DNA from: Burkholderiales bacterium
GTDB lineage: Bacteria > Pseudomonadota > Gammaproteobacteria > Burkholderiales > Burkholderiaceae_C
Reading direction: 5' to 3'
Assembly (NCBI GenBank): GCA_028869035.1
Contig: JAGWTL010000191.1
Location: 1-6,028, forward strand
DNA length: 6,028 bases
How positions within the stretch are numbered: the first letter of the stretch is position 1; each line of letters starts with the position of its first letter. The notes under the pieces are model-generated. The model saw nothing but the letters and a program-made list of their open reading frames with translations, was not told where the DNA came from and did no database searches. The position numbers were made by a program, and so were the translations under genes. Shown here one piece after another: positions 1 through 5,872 of the stretch.

Positions 1-167
1 GGCGGCTTGATCTGGTACTTGTTCTGCACGATCAGCAGGTCGGGGAAGTTCAGGCTGGCCGCCTTGATGGCCACCCGCACCTGGCCGGGGCCGGGCTGTG
101 GCGTGGGCAGTTCCTTCCATTCGAGCGCGTCGACCCCGGTGGGGTTGCTGCAAAGCCAGGCGTGCAT
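1..167 (-). CDS. NADPH:quinone oxidoreductase family protein (MDR superfamily), N-terminal part, cut by window edge
   Basis: Reading the minus strand from ATG at 167 gives an open frame of 55 full codons that leaves the window at position 1. The protein begins MHAWLCSNPTGVDALEWKEL and continues through PTPQPGPGQV, then KAASLNFPDLLIVQNKYQ. This is the start of the GroES-like domain of medium-chain dehydrogenase/reductase proteins of the quinone oxidoreductase group: a beta strand, the P-x-P-G-x-G-(E/Q)-V turn, and the A(S)LNFPDLL segment that stands where zinc-dependent alcohol dehydrogenases carry a zinc-ligand Cys. Such enzymes reduce quinones or enoyl/carbonyl substrates with NAD(P)H in the cytoplasm. 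The start is supported by AGGAG on the minus strand at 179-175, about 7 nt upstream. The cofactor-binding domain lies outside the window, so the exact substrate cannot be judged. It is transcribed divergently from surE. Confidence 0.8.
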   Translation of the reverse strand, partial: MHAWLCSNPTGVDALEWKELPTPQPGPGQVRVAIKAASLNFPDLLIVQNKYQIKP

Positions 168-174
168 GTCGGGT

Positions 175-179
175 CTCCT
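175..179 (-). promoter_or_regulatory. Ribosome binding site of the quinone oxidoreductase-like gene
   Basis: AGGAG on the minus strand lies 7 nt upstream of the ATG at 167. It is a near-perfect Shine-Dalgarno core and supports this start. Confidence 0.7.
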
Positions 180-199
180 GTATCAGTCGTCTGGCGGCC

Positions 200-205
200 A
201 TGATA
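200..205 (-). promoter_or_regulatory. Possible -10 element for the minus-strand oxidoreductase gene
   Basis: The minus strand reads TATCAT here, five of six matches to TATAAT. A start of transcription near 193 would give a leader of roughly 26 nt that includes the AGGAG site. I see no good -35 hexamer at 16-19 bp spacing, so this is a weak, pattern-only call. Confidence 0.3.
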
Positions 206-269
206 CGGGCAGCTCCGGCGCGCTGCTTGTCCCTCGCGTGACGGAGATCAAGAGGCCCGCGCGGCCACC

Positions 270-275
270 TACAAT
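270..275 (+). promoter_or_regulatory. Possible -10 element upstream of surE
   Basis: TACAAT, five of six matches to TATAAT, lies 20 bp before the surE ATG in the 128-bp divergent gap (168-295). Transcription starting about 7 bp downstream would leave a leader of only about 14 nt. No recognisable -35 hexamer is present at normal spacing. The rest of the gap is G+C-rich, and I see no clear operator, riboswitch or small RNA in it. Confidence 0.35.
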
Positions 276-295
276 CACGAGCAGAGACCCATCGC

Positions 296-1066
296 ATGAA
301 GATCCTGCTTTCGAACGACGACGGCTACCAGGCACCCGGCATCGTGGCGCTGTACGAGGCCCTGCGGGACGTGGCCGAGGTGGAGGTGGTGGCCCCCGAA
401 CACAACAACAGCGCCAAGTCCAATGCCTTGACCCTGCATTCGCCGCTGTACGTGCACCGGGCGGCCAACGGTTTTCGCTACGTCAATGGCACGCCGGCCG
501 ATTGCGTGCACATTGCGCTTACCGGGCTGCTGGGCTACCGGCCCGACCTGGTGGTCTCGGGTATCAACAACGGCGCCAACATGGGCGACGACACCATCTA
601 CTCCGGCACCGTGGGCGCGGCCATGGAGGGTTATCTGTTCGGCATCCCGGCCATGGCCTTTTCCCAGACCGAGAAGGGCTGGAAGCATCTGGACGCCGCC
701 GCGGCGCGCGCGCGCGAACTGGTGCAGCAGATGCTGGCGCACCGCCTGGTCGACAGCAAGCCCTGGCTGCTCAACGTCAATATCCCCTGCCTGCCGCTGG
801 ACGAGCTCAAGCCCCTGAGGGTGTGCCGCCTGGGGCGTCGGCACGCGGCCGAAGCGGTCATCACCCAGACCAGCCCGCGCGGCGACACCATGTACTGGAT
901 CGGCGCGGCCGGCCCGGCCATGGACGAGAGCGAGGGCACCGACTTTCACGCCACCTCTCAGGGCCATGTCGCGGTGACACCGCTCAAGGTCGATCTTTCC
1001 GACCATGAGCGTCTGGGCTACTGGGCGCAGTCCATGGCGCAGCTCGGCGCCGGGGGGGCGGCGTGA
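296..1066 (+). CDS. surE: 5'/3'-nucleotidase SurE
   Basis: A 256-residue protein, the usual length of SurE (about 250). SurE is a divalent-metal-dependent phosphatase that removes phosphate from nucleoside monophosphates (family members also degrade short polyphosphate) and contributes to stationary-phase survival in E. coli. Visible family hallmarks are the N-terminal MKILLSNDDG with the metal-binding pair D8-D9, Ser39 in HNNSAKSN, the NGTPADCV segment (64-71), and SGINNGANMGDDTIYSGT (88-105), whose Asn residues complete the metal site, followed by the A-A-M-E-G segment. All expected active-site positions are intact. The ATG at 296 starts exactly at the conserved N terminus; only a weak GAGA precedes it at 282-285. 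The TGA at 1064-1066 overlaps the GTG start of pcm by 4 bp, which implies translational coupling and co-transcription. Confidence 0.97.
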   Translation: MKILLSNDDGYQAPGIVALYEALRDVAEVEVVAPEHNNSAKSNALTLHSPLYVHRAANGFRYVNGTPADCVHIALTGLLGYRPDLVVSGINNGANMGDDTIYSGTVGAAMEGYLFGIPAMAFSQTEKGWKHLDAAAARARELVQQMLAHRLVDSKPWLLNVNIPCLPLDELKPLRVCRLGRRHAAEAVITQTSPRGDTMYWIGAAGPAMDESEGTDFHATSQGHVAVTPLKVDLSDHERLGYWAQSMAQLGAGGAA

Positions 1067-1866
1067 ATGCGCGTCCGCGTCCCGGTTTCCCGGCGCGGCT
1101 GGACCGGCCGGCCGACGCCGTGGCACGTCCTGCCGCGGCGGCGGCACCGCGCAGCGCCCCCGCCGCCACGACGGCCTTGCAGCGCACCTTGCGCACGGCC
1201 CCGGTACCGCAGGGCCTGGGCCTGGATTCCCGGACCGTGCGTCTGGCCATGGTGCACAAGCTGGCGGTGCAGGGCGTCAAGGATGCGCGGGTGCTCGACG
1301 CCATGGGGCGCGTAGAGCGGCACCGTTTCGTCGACACGGCGCTGGCCACGCAGGCCTATGAAGACACCAGCCTGCCCATCGGCCTGGGCCAGACCATCTC
1401 CAAGCCCAATGTGGTGGCGCGCATGATCGAGCTGCTGCTGGCCGGGCGCACGGAGCCCATGGGGCGCGTGCTGGAGATCGGTACGGGTTGCGGCTACCAG
1501 GCCGCCGTGCTGAGCCTGCTGGTGAACGAGGTCTACAGCATCGAGCGCCTGCGCGGCCTGCACGACAAGGCGCGCCAGAACCTGCGCCTGCTGCGCTTGC
1601 CCAATGTGCATCTGCTGTTTGGCGACGGCATGACGGGTTTTGCACAAGGCGCGCCCTACGCCGGCATCATCGCGGCGGCGGGGGGCGAAGCCGTGCCGAC
1701 GGCCTGGACGGAGCAGCTCGCGGTGGGCGGGCGCCTGGTGGCGCCGGTGGCGCGGACTGCCGGGGGCCCCCAGGCCCTGCTGGTGGTCGACAAGACTCCA
1801 GCCGGCTTGCAGAACACTCTGCTTGAGGCGGTGCACTTTGTCCCTCTAAAATCGGGCATCGCATGA
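1063..1866 (+). CDS. pcm: Protein-L-isoaspartate O-methyltransferase, with N-terminal extension
   Basis: Pcm transfers a methyl group from S-adenosylmethionine to isoaspartyl residues in aged proteins, the first step of their repair, in the cytoplasm. The catalytic fold starts near residue 54 (LDSRTVRLAMVHKL). It carries LPIGLGQTISKP (104-115, with the active-site T-I-S), the SAM motif VLEIGTGCGY (136-145), the acidic residue after motif I in YSIERLRGL (158-166), and GDG (187-189). At 267 residues it is about 60 longer than the E. coli enzyme (208). The extra part is an Ala/Pro/Arg-rich N-terminal tail of about 53 residues with no recognisable domain. Where E. coli has ISQPY, this protein has ISKPN. 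The GTG start at 1063 overlaps the surE stop (GTGA). The first in-frame ATG, codon 63 at 1249, would cut into the conserved fold, so GTG is preferred. The stop overlaps an ATG of the nlpD frame (ATGA, 1863-1866). Confidence 0.93.
   Translation: MNARPRPGFPARLDRPADAVARPAAAAAPRSAPAATTALQRTLRTAPVPQGLGLDSRTVRLAMVHKLAVQGVKDARVLDAMGRVERHRFVDTALATQAYEDTSLPIGLGQTISKPNVVARMIELLLAGRTEPMGRVLEIGTGCGYQAAVLSLLVNEVYSIERLRGLHDKARQNLRLLRLPNVHLLFGDGMTGFAQGAPYAGIIAAAGGEAVPTAWTEQLAVGGRLVAPVARTAGGPQALLVVDKTPAGLQNTLLEAVHFVPLKSGIA
1823..1852 (+). promoter_or_regulatory. Candidate sigma-70-type promoter for nlpD-rpoS inside the end of pcm
   Basis: TTGAGG (1823-1828) and TAAAAT (1847-1852) are separated by 18 bp. They match the -35 and -10 consensus at four and five of six positions. 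Transcription would begin around 1859, giving a leader of about 19 nt ahead of the ATG at 1878 that includes the AAGGA site, but only about 4 nt ahead of the ATG at 1863. In E. coli a promoter upstream of nlpD contributes to basal rpoS expression; that this element does the same is inference. Confidence 0.4.
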
Positions 1867-1870
1867 AGGA
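1866..1870 (+). promoter_or_regulatory. Ribosome binding site that favours the nlpD start at 1878
   Basis: AAGGA lies 7 nt upstream of the ATG at 1878. The ATG at 1863, five codons earlier in the same frame, has no Shine-Dalgarno-like sequence before it, although its ATGA overlap with the pcm stop could still allow coupled re-initiation. Confidence 0.6.
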
Positions 1871-1877
1871 AACAGCT

Positions 1878-2738
1878 ATGACGGTTTATTCGCGACGGGC
1901 AGGGATGACGGGCTGGCTGCTGGCGGCCGCGCTGGGGCTGGCGGCCTGCGGCACGGGCCCGAGCAGCGCGCCGGTGGAGGACAGGCGCACCAGCATCTCC
2001 CGGCCGGTCATGGATCCGAACACCACGGCCGTGAAACAACCCCCGGGTTTCGAGAACGCCGGCAAGGTCGGCTACTACACCGTCAAGCCCGGCGAGACGC
2101 TGATACGCATCGGGCTCGAAACCGGGCAGAACTGGAAAGACATCGCAGCCTGGAACAACCTGGAGCAACCCAATCAGATCAGTGTGGGCCAGGTGCTGCG
2201 CGTGACCCCGCCCGTCGTGGCTGCCACGGAGAGCAATGGTGTCGTGACCCGGCCCATCGGTTCTGGGAGCATCGCCTCCACCCAGGTGTCGCCGGGTCAG
2301 AGCTCCAGCGCGGCGGCGCGGCCGGGCGCCGCAACTCCTGCCGCGGCCGAGCCTGCGGCTGCCGCCGAATCCGGCCTGAGCTGGATCTGGCCGGTGCCCG
2401 GCCCGGTGCTGGCGGGTTTCGACGAGGTAAAGAACAAGGGGCTGGACCTGGGTGGCGCGGCCGGTGAGCCGGTGCTGGCCGCCGCCGAGGGCAAGGTGGT
2501 CTATGTCGGTGCCGGCCTGCGCGGCTACGGCAACCTCATCATCCTCAAGCACAACAACACCTACCTGACCGCCTATGCGCATAACAGGATGCTGCTGGTC
2601 AAGGAGGATCAGGCGGTGCGCAAAGGCCAGAAGATCGCCGAGATGGGCAACAGCGATGCCGACCGCGTGAAGCTGCACTTCGAGGTGCGACGCCAGGGCA
2701 AGCCGGTCGATCCGCTCAAGTACCTGCCACCTCGCTAG
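1878..2738 (+). CDS. nlpD: NlpD-type lipoprotein: LysM plus degenerate M23 (LytM) peptidase domain
   Basis: The protein is 286 residues from ATG 1878 (291 from the alternative ATG 1863). A lipoprotein signal peptide with an Arg pair ends in the lipobox LAAC (lipidated Cys24). A LysM peptidoglycan-binding domain follows at about 65-110 (YYTVKPGETL ... QISVGQVLRV), then an Ala/Pro/Ser-rich linker to about 165 and a C-terminal M23/LytM domain (WIWPVPGPVLAGF to LKYLPPR). As in E. coli NlpD, the zinc site is incomplete: the first His of the HxxxD motif is Asn186 (NKGLD), and the first His of the HxH motif is Lys265 (KLHFE); Asp190, His235 and His267 remain. Such proteins do not cut peptidoglycan but activate a periplasmic amidase (AmiC in E. 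coli) during cell separation. It is an outer-membrane lipoprotein by family knowledge. It lies directly before rpoS (27-bp gap), the classic arrangement in which transcription into rpoS comes from or through nlpD. Confidence 0.93.
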   Translation: MTVYSRRAGMTGWLLAAALGLAACGTGPSSAPVEDRRTSISRPVMDPNTTAVKQPPGFENAGKVGYYTVKPGETLIRIGLETGQNWKDIAAWNNLEQPNQISVGQVLRVTPPVVAATESNGVVTRPIGSGSIASTQVSPGQSSSAAARPGAATPAAAEPAAAAESGLSWIWPVPGPVLAGFDEVKNKGLDLGGAAGEPVLAAAEGKVVYVGAGLRGYGNLIILKHNNTYLTAYAHNRMLLVKEDQAVRKGQKIAEMGNSDADRVKLHFEVRRQGKPVDPLKYLPPR

Positions 2739-2754
2739 CGCGATTGGCAGCCGT

Positions 2755-2759
2755 GAGGT
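2755..2759 (+). promoter_or_regulatory. Ribosome binding site of rpoS
   Basis: GAGGT lies 6 nt upstream of the rpoS ATG at 2766, within the 27-bp nlpD-rpoS gap. It supports this start over any downstream Met. Confidence 0.65.
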
Positions 2760-2765
2760 ACAGCC

Positions 2766-3746
2766 ATGCCCAGACGCTCCCTCCAAGGCAATGACGACAA
2801 GCGCTCCGCGGCGCTGTCTGAGGGCAGTGCGGCGCGCTCCGTGGACGACGGCGGGCCCGATATCCCTGCGCCGATCGTGGCCGAACTGGCCGCCGACTCC
2901 GGCGATGCGCTGACTTCCTATTTGCGTCATATCCGGCGCACCGAACTCTTCACCCCCGTGCAGGAGTACGAGACGGCCCTGCGCGCACGCGCCGGCGACT
3001 TTGCCGCGCGCCAGAGCATGATCGAGCACAACCTGCGGCTGGTGGTCAGCATCGCCAAGCTCTACCTGGGGCGTGGTGTGCCGCTGTCGGACCTGATCGA
3101 GGAGGGCAACCTCGGGCTCATGCACGCCATCGAGAAGTTCGAGCCGGAGCGGGGTTTCCGTTTTTCCACCTACGCCACCTGGTGGATACGCCAGGCGGTG
3201 GAGCGTGCGCTGATGCAGCAGGGGCGGGTGATCCGCCTGCCCGTCAACGTGGTGCGCGAGCTGCAGCAGGTGCTGCGCGCGCGTCGCGAGCTCGAGAATG
3301 ACGCGGTTTTCGTGGCGAGGCGACCGGACGGTGTGCGCGTCGAGGATGTGGCCCATTTCCTGGGGCGCGATATCCACGAGGTGGCCGAATTGCTGGCCCT
3401 GGCCGAGACGCCGCGCTCGCTGGACGCCACACTGGAGCGCAACGAGGGCGAGCAGACCCTGGGCGAGACCGTGGTGGACGAACTGGCCATCGACCCGAGC
3501 GGCGTCACCCAGGCGCACGAAGTGGAGCGCCTGCTGGACGACTGGCTGCTGGGCCTGTCGGCGCGCGAGCGCGAGGTGCTGGAGGGGCGCTTCGGCCTGC
3601 GCGACCGCGAGCCCGAGACCCTGGACGTGCTGAGCCAGCGCCTGGGCCTGACGCGCGAGCGTGTGCGCCAGGTTCAGAACGAGGCCCTGTTCAAGCTCAA
3701 GCGCCACCTGGCGCGCCGCGGCATCACGCGCGAGGCGCTGCTGTGA
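2766..3746 (+). CDS. rpoS: RNA polymerase sigma factor RpoS (sigma-38)
   Basis: A 326-residue sigma-70 family protein that directs RNA polymerase to stationary-phase and general-stress promoters. Region 1.2 covers about 47-78 (GDALTSYLRHIRRTELFTP). Region 2 covers about 84-160, with MIEHNLRLVVSIAKLY, the core-binding DLIEEGNLGLMHAIEKFEPE, and the -10 recognition segment FRFSTYATWWIRQAVERALM then GRVIRLP. Region 3 covers about 160-240. Region 4 covers about 263-325, with LSAREREVLEGRFGL and the -35-binding helix-turn-helix LGLTRERVRQVQ. Assignment as RpoS rather than RpoD or RpoH rests on the short N terminus without region 1.1's long acidic insert, the nlpD neighbour and the length (E. coli RpoS has 330). 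Arg164 in VNVVREL stands where E. coli has Lys173. Regulation at translation or proteolysis, as in E. coli, is not visible here: the 27-bp gap has no obvious long leader unless transcripts start inside nlpD. Confidence 0.95.
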   Translation: MPRRSLQGNDDKRSAALSEGSAARSVDDGGPDIPAPIVAELAADSGDALTSYLRHIRRTELFTPVQEYETALRARAGDFAARQSMIEHNLRLVVSIAKLYLGRGVPLSDLIEEGNLGLMHAIEKFEPERGFRFSTYATWWIRQAVERALMQQGRVIRLPVNVVRELQQVLRARRELENDAVFVARRPDGVRVEDVAHFLGRDIHEVAELLALAETPRSLDATLERNEGEQTLGETVVDELAIDPSGVTQAHEVERLLDDWLLGLSAREREVLEGRFGLRDREPETLDVLSQRLGLTRERVRQVQNEALFKLKRHLARRGITREALL

Positions 3747-3769
3747 TTCTGCTCCGGTAACATCTCCGC

Positions 3770-4555
3770 ATGATCTCTCCCGTTCTTGTTTTCGACATCG
3801 AATCCATACCCGACATCGCGGGTCTGCGCGCCTTGCGCGACATGCCGGCCGACAGCACGGACGAGCAGGTCTACGCGGCCTGGCTGGCCGAGCGCAAGGA
3901 AAAGGGGCAGAGCGATTTCATGCCCCTGCACCTGCAGCGCATCCTGGTGATCAGTGCTGTGTTTCGCAACGCCGAGGGCCTGCGCATCCACTCCTTTGTG
4001 GACCGTGACGGCAAGAGCGAGGGCAAGGTCATCCAGACCTTCTTCAATACCCTGGAAAAACACGTGCCCCAGCTGGTGAGCTGGAACGGCGGGGGCTTCG
4101 ACCTGCCGGTGCTGCATTACCGCGGCCTGCAGCACGGCGTCGTGGCCGACAAGTACTGGGACCAGGGCGAGGACGACCGCGACTTCAAGTGGAACAACTA
4201 CATCGGCCGCTACCACATGCGCCACCTGGACCTGATGGACCTGCTGGCCTTGTACCAACCCAAGAACAACGCGCCGCTGGACGCCATGGCCAAGCTCTGC
4301 GGCTTTCCCGGCAAGCTGGGCATGGACGGCTCGGCGGTCTATCCGGCTTACCTGGAAGGCAAGCTGGAGGACATCCGCCGTTACTGCGAGACGGACGTGA
4401 TGAACACCTACCTGCTCTACTGCCGCTTCCAGAAGATGCGTGGTGGTCTGCTGGAAGCCGAGTACGGCCGGGAGATCACGCTGATCAGGGAGACGCTGGA
4501 CAATCTGGCGCCTGCCGAACCGCATTGGGACGAGTACCTGAAGGCCTGGGCCTAG
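3770..4555 (+). CDS. Predicted 3'-5' exonuclease, PolB exonuclease-like (DNA_pol_B_exo2 type)
   Basis: A 261-residue protein of the DnaQ-like exonuclease fold, related to the proofreading domain of family-B DNA polymerases but free-standing. The four acidic metal ligands are visible: Asp9 and Glu11 in VFDIES (Exo I), Asp111 in SWNGGGFDLPVL (Exo II), and Asp209 with Tyr205 in YCETDVMNTYLLY (Exo III, YxxxD form). A 3'-5' exonuclease acting on DNA or RNA ends is therefore expected; the physiological substrate is not known to me. No polymerase domain follows. It starts 23 bp after the rpoS stop. The preceding bases carry no strong ribosome binding site, and I see no convincing promoter or terminator in the gap, so it may be read through from rpoS. 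The stop is TAG at 4553-4555. Confidence 0.88.
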   Translation: MISPVLVFDIESIPDIAGLRALRDMPADSTDEQVYAAWLAERKEKGQSDFMPLHLQRILVISAVFRNAEGLRIHSFVDRDGKSEGKVIQTFFNTLEKHVPQLVSWNGGGFDLPVLHYRGLQHGVVADKYWDQGEDDRDFKWNNYIGRYHMRHLDLMDLLALYQPKNNAPLDAMAKLCGFPGKLGMDGSAVYPAYLEGKLEDIRRYCETDVMNTYLLYCRFQKMRGGLLEAEYGREITLIRETLDNLAPAEPHWDEYLKAWA

Positions 4556-4572
4556 GGGCGGGCGACCCGCTC
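4556..4572. terminator. Small G+C-rich hairpin between convergent stops, possible terminator
   Basis: The arms GGGCGGG (4556-4562) and CCCGCTC (4566-4572) can pair around a CGA loop, with one G-T wobble position. It sits in the 15-bp gap between the exonuclease stop and the stop of the HD-GYP-like gene. No run of T follows on either strand, so it is not a standard intrinsic terminator. It could help terminate both strands, but the evidence is weak. Confidence 0.25.
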
Positions 4573-5872
4573 AGGCGTCGTCGGCGCTGTATTCCCGCGT
4601 GGTGCGCGAGATGGCGGTGTCGACACTTGACAGCCAGTCCAGAAGCGTCTGTTCGGTGGTCTGATCTCCTTCGGTGCGCCACTGCCGTCGGACCTGGCGC
4701 GCCAGGGCGCGCAGTTGCCAGGCGGCTTCGCTGGCCAGCAGCGTCAGCTCGGCCTGGAGGTACGGATCCAGTGACTCCTTGCCCAGTTGCTCCAGCTGTT
4801 CCGGGGCGGTGCCGGCCTGGGCCAGATTGCGCGACAGCTTCAAAGCCTGGGCTGCAATCGGTCGCAGGTTATTTTTCTGCTCCTGCGGCATTTGTGCGGA
4901 GGTAATCCGGTCCTCGGGCCAGGCGCCCAGCACCCGCTCAATTTCCAGCAGGCAGGAGATGGGATCGTCCAGCAGGGTGATCGAGTCGACCGATGCTTCC
5001 TGCGGCCGGAGCAGCGCGAGGATCTTTTCCGACAGCTTGGCGTCATACCGATGGGTGTTCATGCGCAAGAGGATGGACAGGCGCAGTTCAGGAATCTCGC
5101 GGCCAGGGGCGAAAGCGCCGGTCACGAGCTCGGTCAGCGCCATGAGCTTGCCGCAAGGGCTGAGACCGTCTTCGCGCAAGTTGCGCGGGTAGCCGGAGCC
5201 GTCCAGGAACTCATGGTGTTCCATCACGGCCTGGACCACCTCCCGGGGGTACTCCTTGTGCCGTTCGATGAGGGCGCTGGACACCATCGGATGCGAGACA
5301 AGCTGACGGTGCTGGCTGCGATTGATACCACTCTTGTACTCCAGCAATCGGGGGTCCAGATGCAGCATACCGATGTCGTGCAGCAGCCCTGCCGTGGCCG
5401 CGATCCGGAGTTGCAGGCGGGACATGCCGCTGACCGCCGCCAGCCAGGAGGCAGTGAGCGTGGTGCTCAGCAGATGCTGGTAAAGGGTCGGCCGTATGTC
5501 CTTGGCCATCGTGAGCTGGAAGGCAATAGGGTCGGGCAGGTGGATGCGCTCGACGCCATCGAGGAGGATGTCCCGCGTTTCGCGGTCCTCCAGCATCCGG
5601 CCGAAAAAGGGCGTCTGGCTGGCAAGGTCCTCGATGCCTTTGCGCAGTGCGTGGCCGTTCACCGCGGGCTGGCTCGAGACGGAGTCCTCGATGGGCGCCG
5701 ACAGCCGGTGCTCCATCAGGCGATCGTACAAACCCGGGTGCATGGCTACACCCTGGTCGATGATCTTGACCCCCTTGGCGTTGTAGATGGGTTGCGTGGT
5801 CAAGACTTGCCGCACGCTGCCGAATTCGGTGACAGCCTGGGTGAAGTACTGGGTGTCGGTAGCAGTCTGCAC
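4571..5872 (-). CDS. HD-GYP-like domain protein, possibly degenerate c-di-GMP phosphodiesterase
   Basis: 433 residues from a GTG at 5872. HD-GYP proteins hydrolyse the second messenger cyclic di-GMP. The domain spans about 125-275, with HLL (133-135), the HD pair in LLHDIG (163-168), His194 in SHP, HHE (219-221) and GSGYP (225-229). Two usual features differ: HDIGK is HDIGM here (Met169), and the AD-x-(F/Y)-DA segment after the GYP motif reads TELVTGA, with Glu247 in place of Asp. Residues 1-120 and 290-433 show no domain I recognise, no receiver or PAS signature and no membrane segment; the C-terminal part looks helical and Leu/Ala/Gln-rich. The start is uncertain: an upstream in-frame GTG at 5950 would add 26 residues (MRIVHEPGRSS...) and abut the next gene, while GTG 5872 has a GGA about 8 nt upstream and lacks that odd Pro/Ser/Arg-rich leader. 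G+C is visibly lower than in the rpoS run. Confidence 0.82.
   Translation of the reverse strand: MQTATDTQYFTQAVTEFGSVRQVLTTQPIYNAKGVKIIDQGVAMHPGLYDRLMEHRLSAPIEDSVSSQPAVNGHALRKGIEDLASQTPFFGRMLEDRETRDILLDGVERIHLPDPIAFQLTMAKDIRPTLYQHLLSTTLTASWLAAVSGMSRLQLRIAATAGLLHDIGMLHLDPRLLEYKSGINRSQHRQLVSHPMVSSALIERHKEYPREVVQAVMEHHEFLDGSGYPRNLREDGLSPCGKLMALTELVTGAFAPGREIPELRLSILLRMNTHRYDAKLSEKILALLRPQEASVDSITLLDDPISCLLEIERVLGAWPEDRITSAQMPQEQKNNLRPIAAQALKLSRNLAQAGTAPEQLEQLGKESLDPYLQAELTLLASEAAWQLRALARQVRRQWRTEGDQTTEQTLLDWLSSVDTAISRTTREYSADDA

Noticed and set aside
704..716. Alternating GCGCGCGCGCGCG tract in surE
   Set aside because: It encodes Ala-Arg repeats in a conserved-length surE. Such tracts are expected by chance at this G+C content, and no sign of phase variation is visible.
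7..1008. A 333-codon plus-strand open frame through the divergent gap and most of surE
   Set aside because: It crosses the promoter region and the true surE frame, and its protein is Arg/Gly/Pro-rich without family features.
1052..1058. Run of seven G just before the surE stop and pcm start, a possible slippage site
   Set aside because: Slippage would alter only the last few SurE residues and the coupling to pcm. Seven G is short, and the sequence gives no evidence of variation.
275..1147. A 290-codon minus-strand open frame opposite surE
   Set aside because: It is antisense to the fully conserved surE reading frame and has no motif of its own.
1656..3707. A 683-codon open frame on the minus strand opposite the end of pcm, nlpD and most of rpoS
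   Set aside because: It is antisense to three well-recognised genes. Its composition (Gln/His/Arg/Leu/Ala-rich, no motif) is what G+C-rich codon bias produces on the opposite strand.
3747..3769. TAACAT at 3758-3763 as a -10 element for the exonuclease gene
   Set aside because: Only four of six positions match, and there is no -35 hexamer at suitable spacing inside the end of rpoS.
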